Source of the DNA: a gamma proteobacterium HIMB30
GTDB lineage: Bacteria > Pseudomonadota > Gammaproteobacteria > Pseudomonadales > Litorivicinaceae
Assembly (NCBI GenBank): GCA_000227525.2
Contig: AGIG01000028.1
Coordinates: 496,001-560,000, forward strand
Direction of reading: 5' to 3'
Length of the DNA stretch: 64,000 nucleotides
Positions within the stretch are counted from its first letter, which is position 1. Each line of letters opens with the position of its first letter. The position numbers and the translations under genes were made by a program. Of this stretch, positions 48,072-56,274 are shown one piece after another. Below the pieces are notes generated by a model, which was not told the origin of the DNA, ran no database searches, and saw nothing but the letters and a program-made list of their open reading frames with translations.

Positions 48072-48539
48072 ATGCGCATAGAATTGATCGATGAAGTGAT
48101 GACCAGAAAGCTCGGAAAGGCGCTCGCAAAAAGCTGCCCGCACTCTCCTTTTCTTGTCACCCTGACTGGCAACTTGGGTGCAGGCAAGAGTCATTTAGCG
48201 CGCGCGTTTTTGAAGAAGCTTGGAGTGACTGATGCAATTCCCTCACCGACTTATACCCTATGTGAGACTTATCCCATTAATCAGCAATTGACCGTCTCAC
48301 ATCTCGATTTATACCGCCTTGAGGATCCCGAGGAACTCGAGCTGATGGGTTTTCGCGACATGTTAGATGGCCAAGGTCTGCTGATCGAATGGCCAGAACG
48401 CGCAGGCCCGTTATTGCCAACTCCTGACTTAGATGTCCATTTGATTTGGCATGACGAGGGACGCATGTGCGCAGTCTCTGCGAAATCGAAAAAGGGTGAA
48501 GGGTGGTTGTCTGCGTTAAAGGTTCCTCAACCCGAATGA
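48072..48539 (+). CDS. tsaE: tRNA threonylcarbamoyladenosine synthesis ATPase TsaE
   Basis: 155 residues, P-loop ATPase of t6A biosynthesis with TsaB-TsaD. Walker A GNLGAGKS (33-40), SPTYTLCETYP and HLDLYRLEDPEELELMGF are family hallmarks, ending in LLIEWPERA. Coupled by ATGA to the amidase. Confidence 0.95.
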   Translation: MRIELIDEVMTRKLGKALAKSCPHSPFLVTLTGNLGAGKSHLARAFLKKLGVTDAIPSPTYTLCETYPINQQLTVSHLDLYRLEDPEELELMGFRDMLDGQGLLIEWPERAGPLLPTPDLDVHLIWHDEGRMCAVSAKSKKGEGWLSALKVPQPE

Positions 48540-49861
48540 TTCGATTTTTCGTCACCTGCGTCGCTTGTCTTGTCGCTCCATTCGCTCAGGCGATTGATCT
48601 TCAATCCGTTCGCTCTTCTGCTGATCAGGACAGTTCTCGGGTGGTGCTCGAATTTTCTGGCAAGCCCCAATTTTCGCATTTCAATCTCAATAACCCCAGT
48701 CGGTTAGTACTGGATATCACGAATTTGAACGCGAAAACGCTGTCACCACTTGATTCGATTGATGACTCACGTATCCAGCGGATCCGCAGTTCAATCCGAG
48801 GCAATGGCCGGCGTTTAGTGTTCGATTTAAGTGGCGAGTATCGGTCTAACGTGTTTGCGTTGGGTCCTAAAGGACGTTATCCGCATCGTTTGGTCGTCGA
48901 TGTGGTTGGTTACGTTGCTGGCGAAAAAGCGTCGTCCCGATCAGCTCCACTCAATGAAACAGCAGAACCCCTGGTTGAGAAGCGCGATATCGTGGTTGCC
49001 ATTGATCCTGGTCACGGCGGTAAAGATCCGGGTGCATCGTCGTATGGGGTGGTTGAGAAGCGGGTTGTTTTACAGATCGCTAAGCGACTCGCCAGGCGAT
49101 TTCAGAGCGAGCCTGGGTATCGCGCCGTCCTGACTCGTGAGGATGATCGATATATTCAACTGAAAGATCGGCCACGAATAGCTCGAGAAGCAGGTGCTGA
49201 TTTCTTTATTTCGATTCATGCAGACAGTTTTCCTAAAAATCGCAATGTGCGGGGTACAGGCGTCTATGCGCTGTCATTGAGGGGCGCGAATTCTGAGTTA
49301 TCACGGTGGTTACAGAATACCGAAAATGCAGATGACCTTGCCGGTGGGGTGGATTTGGGTGATGTCGACAACGACACACGTCAAGTGTTGCTGAATATGT
49401 CAATGGAGTCAGCCATTCGCATCTCAAAGCAAGCTGGTGAAGGTGTGTTAAGCGATTTAAAAGATGCAGGTCGAGTGCATAAAAAGCGCTTGGGCTTGGC
49501 TAATTTTGTGGTGCTCCGAAGCCCTGACATTCCATCGCTACTGATTGAGACAGGTTTTCTGTCGAATCGGTCCGATGCGAAGCGTTTGTCGATTTCTCGT
49601 GAGCAAGAAAAGATTGCCGCAGCAATCTTTGAAGGAATTAAACGATATTTCGAGAAGAGTCCACCAGCGAATACCTTCGTTGCTTGGCGCAAACAAAATG
49701 CCGATCAACGAATGATCATTGAGGTGGAACGTGGTGACACGCTATCAGAAATCGCCGCGCGTTACGGCTTGTCTCTGCAGGCATTAAAAGAACTTAATGG
49801 GCTGGAAACGAACGTGATTCATTTAGGCCAAAAGCTAGAGGTCCCGGTTTCCCCGCGGTAG
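48536..49861 (+). CDS. N-acetylmuramoyl-L-alanine amidase (AmiB/AmiC type)
   Basis: 441 residues. Signal peptide of about 19 residues (MIRFFVTCVACLVAPFAQA), AMIN domain (~25-125) for septal localisation, Amidase_3 domain (~150-375: VAIDPGHGGKDPG, FISIHADSF, LLIETGFLSN with zinc and catalytic residues), and a C-terminal LysM (EVERGDTLSEIAARYGLSLQ). It splits septal peptidoglycan in the periplasm, normally activated by EnvC/NlpD. AmiB by position (tsaE-amiB-mutL in E. coli); AmiB also carries LysM. Confidence 0.94.
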   Translation: MIRFFVTCVACLVAPFAQAIDLQSVRSSADQDSSRVVLEFSGKPQFSHFNLNNPSRLVLDITNLNAKTLSPLDSIDDSRIQRIRSSIRGNGRRLVFDLSGEYRSNVFALGPKGRYPHRLVVDVVGYVAGEKASSRSAPLNETAEPLVEKRDIVVAIDPGHGGKDPGASSYGVVEKRVVLQIAKRLARRFQSEPGYRAVLTREDDRYIQLKDRPRIAREAGADFFISIHADSFPKNRNVRGTGVYALSLRGANSELSRWLQNTENADDLAGGVDLGDVDNDTRQVLLNMSMESAIRISKQAGEGVLSDLKDAGRVHKKRLGLANFVVLRSPDIPSLLIETGFLSNRSDAKRLSISREQEKIAAAIFEGIKRYFEKSPPANTFVAWRKQNADQRMIIEVERGDTLSEIAARYGLSLQALKELNGLETNVIHLGQKLEVPVSPR

Positions 49862-49870
49862 CATGACCTC

Positions 49871-50458
49871 ATGAAGTCAATGTCATTTGATATCCGTAAC
49901 CTCCCATTTGCTGGCACCGTCACCCGTTGGCACTCCGTGAATTGTCACCGTTATCCATCAGTTGCTGAGCATTCGTGTTTGGTCGCTCTGTACGCGCGGG
50001 AAATTGCATCACGAGTGTATCCCAGTCTTTCTGCTGAAGATCAGGTGCTTTTGTATGAATTGGCTTTGATGCACGACTTGTCCGAAGTGGTCACGGGGGA
50101 TATGCCTTCGCCAATTAAGCGGCAGTTAAAAACAGTATTTCCGCCGGGTGAATCACCAATTGATCGGCTTGAGGCGTCGATTTGTCCCGACGCGGCGTCG
50201 CGCGAACATCTGGCAAAATCTGAACGCCCTCATATTTATTTCTGTATGAAGCTATCTGATATTTTGGATGCCATGGTGGTGATTAAGCAGGAGGGCAAAG
50301 GTCCTGTCGCGAAGCGTATCGAACACGAGCGCACCAAGGCGTTTGATGCACTTCTTGATCGGGCGCAATCGGAGTGTCCAGATGGCGAGTGGTCACGCGC
50401 CCATGAAGTTCGAGAGGCAGTGATGAGTCTCACACACGTGCAGATTGATGAAATCTAA
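49871..50458 (+). CDS. yfbR: 5'-deoxynucleotidase, YfbR type (HD domain)
   Basis: 195 residues; dephosphorylates dNMPs. TRWHSV, the metal His H34 in VAEHSC, the HD pair H68-D69 in MHDLSEVVTGDMPSPIK, and D in MKLSDILDAMV match the family. In E. coli yfbR lies elsewhere; insertion between the amidase and mutL is unusual. Its end overlaps mutL by 11 bp. Confidence 0.88.
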   Translation: MKSMSFDIRNLPFAGTVTRWHSVNCHRYPSVAEHSCLVALYAREIASRVYPSLSAEDQVLLYELALMHDLSEVVTGDMPSPIKRQLKTVFPPGESPIDRLEASICPDAASREHLAKSERPHIYFCMKLSDILDAMVVIKQEGKGPVAKRIEHERTKAFDALLDRAQSECPDGEWSRAHEVREAVMSLTHVQIDEI

Positions 50459-52232
50459 CCCATCAATCCACATTCTTTCGCCGCGTCTTGCAAACCAGAT
50501 TGCTGCGGGTGAGGTTGTCGAGCGACCAGCCAGCGTCGTGAAAGAACTGGTTGAAAATGCGCTAGATGCTGGATCAACTCAAATTGACATTGAATGTGAA
50601 GCAGGTGGTATCGGCCGGATACGGATTCGTGACAATGGGTCAGGCATTCGGGCCGATGAGTTGCCGCTCGCACTATCACGACACGCAACCAGTAAAATAT
50701 TCGATCTCGATGATCTTGAAGCGGTTGGTACGCTTGGATTCCGAGGTGAAGCGCTTGCCTCGATTGCCTCAGTTTCTCGGCTTAATCTGTTATCAGCGGT
50801 CGAGGGTGAGTCTGGCTCAAAGGTATCTGTTGAAGGCCGAGAGATGGAGCCATTGATTGAGGTTTCAGCACATCCGAGGGGGACGACAGTTGATGTGCGC
50901 GATTTATTTTTCAATACGCCTGCGCGTCGTAAATTCCTGAAAACTGAAAAGACAGAATTTGGTCATATTGATACCGTATTGAGTCGACAAGCACTCAGCC
51001 GATTTGATGTGGGGTTTCGTCTCGTGCATCAGGGACGTGTGACGCGTCAGCTACCACCTGCGCTCAGCGAAAACGCGCAGTCAGAACGGGTGGCCAATTT
51101 ATTGGGCCGTGGTTTTATCGACGCGGCTTTGCCTGTTGATTCAACAGCCATCGGGCTAAGGCTTAAGGGCTGGGCTTGTCGAGCAACCTTCAACCGAGCT
51201 CAGGCAGATTGTCAGTATGTCTTCGTCAACGGTCGGATTGTTCGGGATAAGTTACTGTCACATGCGCTTAGACAAGCTTATCGAGATGTATTGTTTCACG
51301 GACGGCATCCGTGTTATCTGCTCTATCTCGAGCTCGATCCAGCACAAGTCGATGTCAACGTACATCCAACCAAGCATGAGGTGCGTTTTAGGGATTCCCG
51401 TTTAATTTACGACTTTCTGCGTCGCTCTGTTCTGCGAGTCTTGGCTGACGACCGACCAGATCAGGTACTCGAGCAGGATCGATTCTCGCGAGAGACATCA
51501 ACTGATCAACAGTCCGTTGCCTCGCATTATCAAACTGATATCCGATTCCGTGAACATCGCGATACATCCAATGGATTTGACATGTTGTCGCAGTTGACAA
51601 AACCCGGTCAGCCAATTGCGCTAACTGAAGATTCAGGTAACGCTGATATTCCACCGATGGGCTATGCATTGGCGCAATTACATGGCGTTTACATATTATC
51701 CCAAACCCGTGACGGGATGATCATTGTAGATATGCACGCTGCCCATGAACGGATTACCTATGAGGCTCTCAAGCAAGCTTTGGATGATCGGGGCCTTGTC
51801 AGTCAGCCGTTACTCATTCCTATCACTGTTCATGTGAGTCAACGAGAGGCGTCACTGGTTGAAGAGGCAAATGACTTATTTGAACAATTTGGGCTTGGTG
51901 TCCAGCGTGTCGGACCAGAAACAATTCGGATCGAGCACGTTCCGGCAATTCTCAGACGAGCGAGCCATGAAGATTTAGTGCGAGACGTGTTGAGCGATCT
52001 GGCTGAGGTCGGAACCAGTGGGCGGATTGTAGAGGCTCGCGATAATTTACTGGCCACCATGGCCTGTCATGGTTCTGTGCGGGCGAATCGGCAACTGACG
52101 ATCTCGGAGATGAATGCATTGCTTAGAGATATTGAGCGAACAGAGCGCTCAGGCCAATGCAACCACGGCCGCCCGACGTGGACAGCCTTGACCATGCATG
52201 ACTTAGATAGATTGTTTTTGCGTGGGCGTTAG
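50448..52232 (+). CDS. mutL: DNA mismatch repair protein MutL, endonuclease-type
   Basis: 594 residues. N-terminal GHL ATPase: IAAGEVVERPASVVKELVEN, IRDNGSGI, HATSKI, GFRGEALASI, GTTVDVRDLFFNTPAR. C-terminal domain carries DMHAAHERITYE (from D428), close to the DQHA(x)2E(x)4E metal motif of nicking MutL proteins, plus ACHGSVRAN and CNHGRPT near the end. E. coli MutL lacks that motif and depends on MutH; this one resembles the MutL nickases of MutH-less bacteria. ATG 50448 is preferred over a preceding TTG. Confidence 0.95.
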   Translation: MKSNPSIHILSPRLANQIAAGEVVERPASVVKELVENALDAGSTQIDIECEAGGIGRIRIRDNGSGIRADELPLALSRHATSKIFDLDDLEAVGTLGFRGEALASIASVSRLNLLSAVEGESGSKVSVEGREMEPLIEVSAHPRGTTVDVRDLFFNTPARRKFLKTEKTEFGHIDTVLSRQALSRFDVGFRLVHQGRVTRQLPPALSENAQSERVANLLGRGFIDAALPVDSTAIGLRLKGWACRATFNRAQADCQYVFVNGRIVRDKLLSHALRQAYRDVLFHGRHPCYLLYLELDPAQVDVNVHPTKHEVRFRDSRLIYDFLRRSVLRVLADDRPDQVLEQDRFSRETSTDQQSVASHYQTDIRFREHRDTSNGFDMLSQLTKPGQPIALTEDSGNADIPPMGYALAQLHGVYILSQTRDGMIIVDMHAAHERITYEALKQALDDRGLVSQPLLIPITVHVSQREASLVEEANDLFEQFGLGVQRVGPETIRIEHVPAILRRASHEDLVRDVLSDLAEVGTSGRIVEARDNLLATMACHGSVRANRQLTISEMNALLRDIERTERSGQCNHGRPTWTALTMHDLDRLFLRGR

Positions 52233-52233
52233 C

Positions 52234-53490
52234 TTAACTGCCGGTTGCTAGAATTCGAATGACGCCCTTTGGCTTCGAGTTCACGTTTTGAATCAGGGAT
52301 GTCGGCTGACTATACAGCGTTGTCTCCGAGCCAAAATTATCAACCACAACTGCCCTGACTCGAATCAGACTGCCTACATGTGCTTGAGCAAGAGTCATGC
52401 TGTTGCCATAGACGTCAGGGACTGACACCCAGGAACGTCCGTTGTCTGACATTTCCCAAGTTGAGCGAACATTTGCGATGCCATCGTCGTCTGACAGATT
52501 CGATGTATCGATCTGCAGGCGCTGTCCTTTCTTCGACTGCCCGACAACCATCACCTCGCCTTCAACCGGATCATCGATGTTCTGAACCATGTTAGTTGCT
52601 GGGGTCACTAACGTTTCAGTTGTTCCAAATGCGTCGACGTAAGAAACAATGGCTCGGTAGGCAAAGCCAACTTCAGGTTGATTGAGTCGCATCAGGGCTG
52701 GATTTGATGAGTTTGTCTGATAAGGCGTCCAACGCGCTGCATCTGATGAGCGCTCCCACTGATAAGTAAACTGACCGACACCGTCTTCATCAGAAATTCC
52801 GGAGACGTCGATTTTAATCGTGTTGTCTTCGACCGATGAACCGCTGATGATGGGAAGGCCTTGTGGAAGGTCATTTGAGTTTTGTACCTTCCCTGTTGGC
52901 GCTGTTTCGATGACTTCGAGTGTGCCTTCGCCATCCACATATTGGATCACGACTCTCAACGAACTTCCGACGTGATTTTGTCGTGGCGTAAATGACTGTG
53001 AGGTTGCGCCGTCGATTGTTTGCCAGCCACCGCTCACGAGTTGCACCTGCCATTGCATGGTCAGATCACCTAAACCATCTTCGTCGTAGAGATTCGAAAC
53101 ATCAATGACCAATGGCTGATCTTCCATTGGACCGTCACCACCCGAGTTACTTTGTTTCGCGTCGGTTCTCACTGAGTCTGTTTGCGCTGTTTGCGCTGTT
53201 TGCTGCGCCTGCGAGGCTCCCGGAGTGGCTGAAGAACGTGTACTCGTTGAGGTCTCTGCAGTGGGGTTATTGTCTGCTGGTGCGACGCTGGTCTCTGCAC
53301 CTTGTGATGGCGTGACTGGCTCAGCGACGCGAGCGGCTTCCACTTGATCCGCTGCAATTGCAGCTGCCGCGGCAGCGCGCTCTGCTTGTTCCTTTGCGCG
53401 CTGGGAGTAGTTGGCATCGGCGTAAACAACGCTCGAAGCACATGTGATCGCTATCGCTGTTGCTTGAGCCGTCAGGCGCTTGAAATACAT
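52234..53490 (-). CDS. Secreted protein with coiled coil and three Ig-like repeats, unrecognised
   Basis: 418 residues. A signal peptide (residues 1 to ~26, ending YADA), then an alanine-rich coiled segment (QRAKEQAERAAAAAAIAADQ), a Ser/Thr/Gln-rich linker of about 60 residues, and three tandem repeats of roughly 95 residues. Each repeat holds an S/N-x-x-D-(E/D)-D-G stretch, a W pair, HVGS- or EVGF-type turn, a VDxxG strand and a VQN or IQN end. Such beta-sandwich repeats occur in large marine adhesins. ATG 53490 has AGGGATTAAG ahead and gives a sensible signal peptide. Function unknown; export to periplasm or surface is likely. Convergent with mutL with one base between the stops. Confidence 0.72.
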   Translation of the reverse strand: MYFKRLTAQATAIAITCASSVVYADANYSQRAKEQAERAAAAAAIAADQVEAARVAEPVTPSQGAETSVAPADNNPTAETSTSTRSSATPGASQAQQTAQTAQTDSVRTDAKQSNSGGDGPMEDQPLVIDVSNLYDEDGLGDLTMQWQVQLVSGGWQTIDGATSQSFTPRQNHVGSSLRVVIQYVDGEGTLEVIETAPTGKVQNSNDLPQGLPIISGSSVEDNTIKIDVSGISDEDGVGQFTYQWERSSDAARWTPYQTNSSNPALMRLNQPEVGFAYRAIVSYVDAFGTTETLVTPATNMVQNIDDPVEGEVMVVGQSKKGQRLQIDTSNLSDDDGIANVRSTWEMSDNGRSWVSVPDVYGNSMTLAQAHVGSLIRVRAVVVDNFGSETTLYSQPTSLIQNVNSKPKGVIRILATGS

Positions 53491-53841
53491 CTTAATCCCT
53501 ATGGTATAGACGGTTTTTTGAAAGAATGTACAGAACAGGATCGGTTTGAGCAACGATTCCTGTATTTTGTCGAAAGAAAACTCGAGTCTCTAACGATTTC
53601 AAGGACCTGGCCCTCAAATGAGAGATCGCCTCGCTCCATCATGCGTTGTGATGATCGATGGAGAACCACAACTGCCTGAATTGGCCTTAAACCTATATAT
53701 CACGAGGGTTTTAGCGTATCGTCTGTTGAATATTTGAGTAGGCGACTGATTTCAAATTACAGGGAAGGCAGGCTCTGTTAGTCGCATGATTTCTCGTTTT
53801 CGGAAGTTTATTAAACTTTAGTCTAATATGAGGGCTCTTGA
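53491..53841. other. 351-bp gap between the secreted-protein gene and the dehydrogenase gene
   Basis: Holds the divergent promoters of both genes. No coding frame, tRNA or obvious palindrome was found. AT-rich stretches occur near 53810-53830 (TTTATTAAACTTTAGTCTAATATGAG), where TCTAATATG could be a -10 region for the plus-strand gene. Confidence 0.4.
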
Positions 53842-54771
53842 GTGCGGATAGCGGTGTTGGGATCAGGGACTATTGGACAGAGTTGGTGTGCTCTTTTTTT
53901 AGCCGCCGGACATTCCGTCGTTGCTTATGATCCAGATTCGGCAATGGAAGAGCGAATCATCAATTTTGTGAAGGCAGCGAGACCGGCATTAGAAAACCTA
54001 GGGTATGGGTTTGCAGGCTCAGTTGAGCAGTTTCGTTTTTCTAAAAGTGCAACGGATGCTGTCGAGGGTGCTCAATTCATCCAAGAAAATGCTCCTGAGA
54101 AGACGCATCTCAAGCATGCGTTGTTTTCCGAGATCGAGGCTCACTTGGATCCTGAGGCGATCATTTTATCGTCGACATCCGGCATCACGCTTGAAGCATT
54201 ACAGCAGGGTTTAAGTGATCCGGGTCGTATTGTAATTGCGCATCCTTTTAATCCACCGCATTTGATCCCGTTGATTGAATTACTTGGCAATGATGAGACT
54301 GAGCAGTTCGTTATGGAACGTGTTCGTACATTCTATGAATTGCTCGGGAAGGTTCCGGTTGAGTTAAAGAAAAGTATCCCAGGACATATTGCGAACCGGA
54401 TTCAGGCCGTTGTCTGGCAGGAGGCTTTGCATCTGGCTCAAGAGGGGGTCGCTTCTCTTTCGGATATCGATAAAGCCATTGCCAATGGCCCTGGACTACG
54501 CTGGTCGATCTATGGCCCAAATCAGCTGTTTACTCTCGCAGCAGGGGACCGTGGCCTTGAGGGATTTATCGAGCATCTCGGCCCCTCGTTTCAGGATTGG
54601 TGGTCATCAGCAGGCCGTGTCGAATTGAATTCGACAACGATGGATATGGTTCGACAGCAAGTCAGCAAAGAAAACCAGGATCTTGATGCGATGAAAAAGC
54701 ACCGTGATGAGCTTTTGGTAAAGATTTTGGAAGCGAAAATGGCGACAGAGGATCGTGGTAAACCGAGTTAA
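53842..54771 (+). CDS. 3-hydroxyacyl-CoA dehydrogenase-type NAD oxidoreductase (lambda-crystallin/carnitine dehydrogenase-like)
   Basis: 309 residues. N-terminal Rossmann fold with IAVLGSGTIGQSWCALFLAA, then ENAPEKTHLKHALF and AHPFNPPHLIPLIELLG (catalytic His region), and a helical C-terminal domain with IANRIQAVVWQEALHL. This is the group of short proteins including L-carnitine dehydrogenase, L-gulonate dehydrogenase (lambda-crystallin) and hydroxybutyryl-CoA dehydrogenases. No carnitine or fatty-acid genes flank it, so substrate is open. GTG start. Confidence 0.85.
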   Translation: MRIAVLGSGTIGQSWCALFLAAGHSVVAYDPDSAMEERIINFVKAARPALENLGYGFAGSVEQFRFSKSATDAVEGAQFIQENAPEKTHLKHALFSEIEAHLDPEAIILSSTSGITLEALQQGLSDPGRIVIAHPFNPPHLIPLIELLGNDETEQFVMERVRTFYELLGKVPVELKKSIPGHIANRIQAVVWQEALHLAQEGVASLSDIDKAIANGPGLRWSIYGPNQLFTLAAGDRGLEGFIEHLGPSFQDWWSSAGRVELNSTTMDMVRQQVSKENQDLDAMKKHRDELLVKILEAKMATEDRGKPS

Positions 54772-54836
54772 TTAGAGGCCTCCGACACACCGACGGTTCG
54801 ATATTTTACAGAAAAGATATGGCTGAAAAGCGGACT

Positions 54837-55082
54837 TTAATTGGTGTAAATCTTTTTCCAAACAACACTGACCATCTCAACGATCTCGTCATCCATCTCA
54901 TCGAAATCGAGATCTTTTGCCATGTCTTGGATCGATACGTTTGAGTCTGATTGCCAACGATGGCTGCATTCATCAAATAGCTCGATCGCTTTCATGATGT
55001 CGTCATCGTGAAGTTTCAGATTATTCTCGACAGCAAACTCAGCAATGTACTGACCAAATAGTTCCTCTTGTTCTTCGTTCAT
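54837..55082 (-). CDS. Small acidic protein, unrecognised
   Basis: 81 residues, strongly acidic (MNEEQEELFGQYIAEFAVEN and a DFDEMDDEIVEMV segment), probably all helical. No cysteine pair, no membrane span. ATG 55082 has GGAA about six bases ahead. Lies just downstream of tRNA-Leu on the same strand. I do not recognise a family. Confidence 0.6.
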   Translation of the reverse strand: MNEEQEELFGQYIAEFAVENNLKLHDDDIMKAIELFDECSHRWQSDSNVSIQDMAKDLDFDEMDDEIVEMVSVVWKKIYTN

Positions 55083-55152
55083 CGTGATTTCCAAATATCA
55101 AAAGTGAAGGTTGCGCCGAGCGGCAGTCGTATTCAAAAGCTAGAAATGTATT

Positions 55153-55239
55153 TGGTGCCCAGGAGAGGACTTGAACCTCCACGGGGTTTCCCCCACTAGC
55201 ACCTGAAGCTAGCGCGTCTACCAATTTCGCCACCTGGGC
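55153..55239 (-). tRNA. tRNA-Leu (CAG)
   Basis: Minus-strand sequence begins GCCCAGGTGGCGAAATTGG and ends CTCCTGGGCACCA; acceptor arms GCCCAGG/CCTGGGC pair, TTCAAGTCC is the T-loop, and the long variable arm GGGGGAAACCCC marks a class II Leu tRNA. The anticodon is CAG in TAGCTTCAGGTGCTAG, nearly as in E. coli. CCA is encoded. 87 nucleotides. Confidence 0.97.
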
Positions 55240-55259
55240 CGAGGTTTGCGAGGAGGCGG

Positions 55260-55288
55260 ATCATAGTGAGGACTCTACCCCAAGTCAA
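55260..55288 (-). promoter_or_regulatory. Promoter of tRNA-Leu
   Basis: On the minus strand TTGACT (55288-55283), 17 bases, TATGAT (55265-55260). Transcription would start near 55253, 14 bases before the tRNA. The stretch after the -10 (CCGCCTCCTCGC) is GC-rich like the discriminators of stringently controlled stable-RNA promoters. Confidence 0.8.
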
Positions 55289-55308
55289 GGATCGGCTAGA
55301 CTAAGGCG

Positions 55309-56274
55309 ATGCCAGTAAATCCTAGACCACTCCTAGTCATCACAGGCCCTACAGGAATTGGAAAAACCGATCTTGCAATGGTGCTTGGAAGTGCATCACC
55401 GTTACGACTGATTAGTGCAGATTCAGTGATGGTCTATCAGCATTTGGATATCGGCTCAGCGAAACCAACGGCCGAGGAACTTGCTAAGTGCCCACACGAT
55501 TTGATCGATCTTATACCGCCCGAGCATGCGTTTGACGCGGGTCAGTTTGTGACCCATGCCGAGAAGATCATTCAAAGTGCATGGGATCACGGCCAAGTAC
55601 CCTGTCTTGTTGGCGGGACAATCATGTATTTAAAGTCGTTAATTGATGGTTTGGATGCTATGCCCGCCGCGGATCCTGTCATTCGAGAGAAAATCCGATC
55701 GAAAGCCGAGTCAGAAGGGTGGCCTGCTATTCATACGTGGCTGGGGGAGCTTGATCCGGAGGCCGCGGATTTAATTCATCCAAACCATTCGTCACGCATT
55801 GAGCGTGCACTTGAGGTACGACTTGTAACAGGGAAATCCATTTGTTCATTTTGGTCGGGCGGACAAGCAGATCCGTCAATCGATGGGCAAGCGGTTGATC
55901 TATCAGTTTTAGCATTGGTGCCGTCTGATCGAGAACAATTAAAAGATCGCCTCAATCGACGTTTTGATTCAATGCTAGCACGCGGTTTTGAAGCTGAAGT
56001 TGAGATGTTGCGCCAGCGACCGACATTAACTCAAGACTGCCCATCGATGCGGAGTGTCGGATATCGACAGATGTGGCAATACCTCGATGGTGAGCTCTCG
56101 GAACAGGAAATGAAAGATCAGGCGAAAGCAGCGACCCGGCAGTTGGCGAAGCGACAACTGACCTGGTTGCGATCATGGCGTACTGATACGAATACACTGA
56201 TTGAGGTATCTAATTCGATACCGCTAGAAAAAGGAAAAGTTTGGTTGTCTGGAGTACTTGATCGTGTTCTTTGA
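55309..56274 (+). CDS. miaA: tRNA dimethylallyltransferase MiaA
   Basis: Adds the isopentenyl group to A37 of tRNAs reading UNN codons. 321 residues. P-loop GPTGIGKTDLA, ISADSVMVYQHLDIGSAKP (D and Q motifs), and VGGTIMYLKSL and RQLAKRQLTWLR match. The loop GPTGIGKT differs slightly from the common GPTASGKT. It is followed by hflX (17-bp overlap); hfq, which usually separates them, is elsewhere. Confidence 0.95.
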   Translation: MPVNPRPLLVITGPTGIGKTDLAMVLGSASPLRLISADSVMVYQHLDIGSAKPTAEELAKCPHDLIDLIPPEHAFDAGQFVTHAEKIIQSAWDHGQVPCLVGGTIMYLKSLIDGLDAMPAADPVIREKIRSKAESEGWPAIHTWLGELDPEAADLIHPNHSSRIERALEVRLVTGKSICSFWSGGQADPSIDGQAVDLSVLALVPSDREQLKDRLNRRFDSMLARGFEAEVEMLRQRPTLTQDCPSMRSVGYRQMWQYLDGELSEQEMKDQAKAATRQLAKRQLTWLRSWRTDTNTLIEVSNSIPLEKGKVWLSGVLDRVL

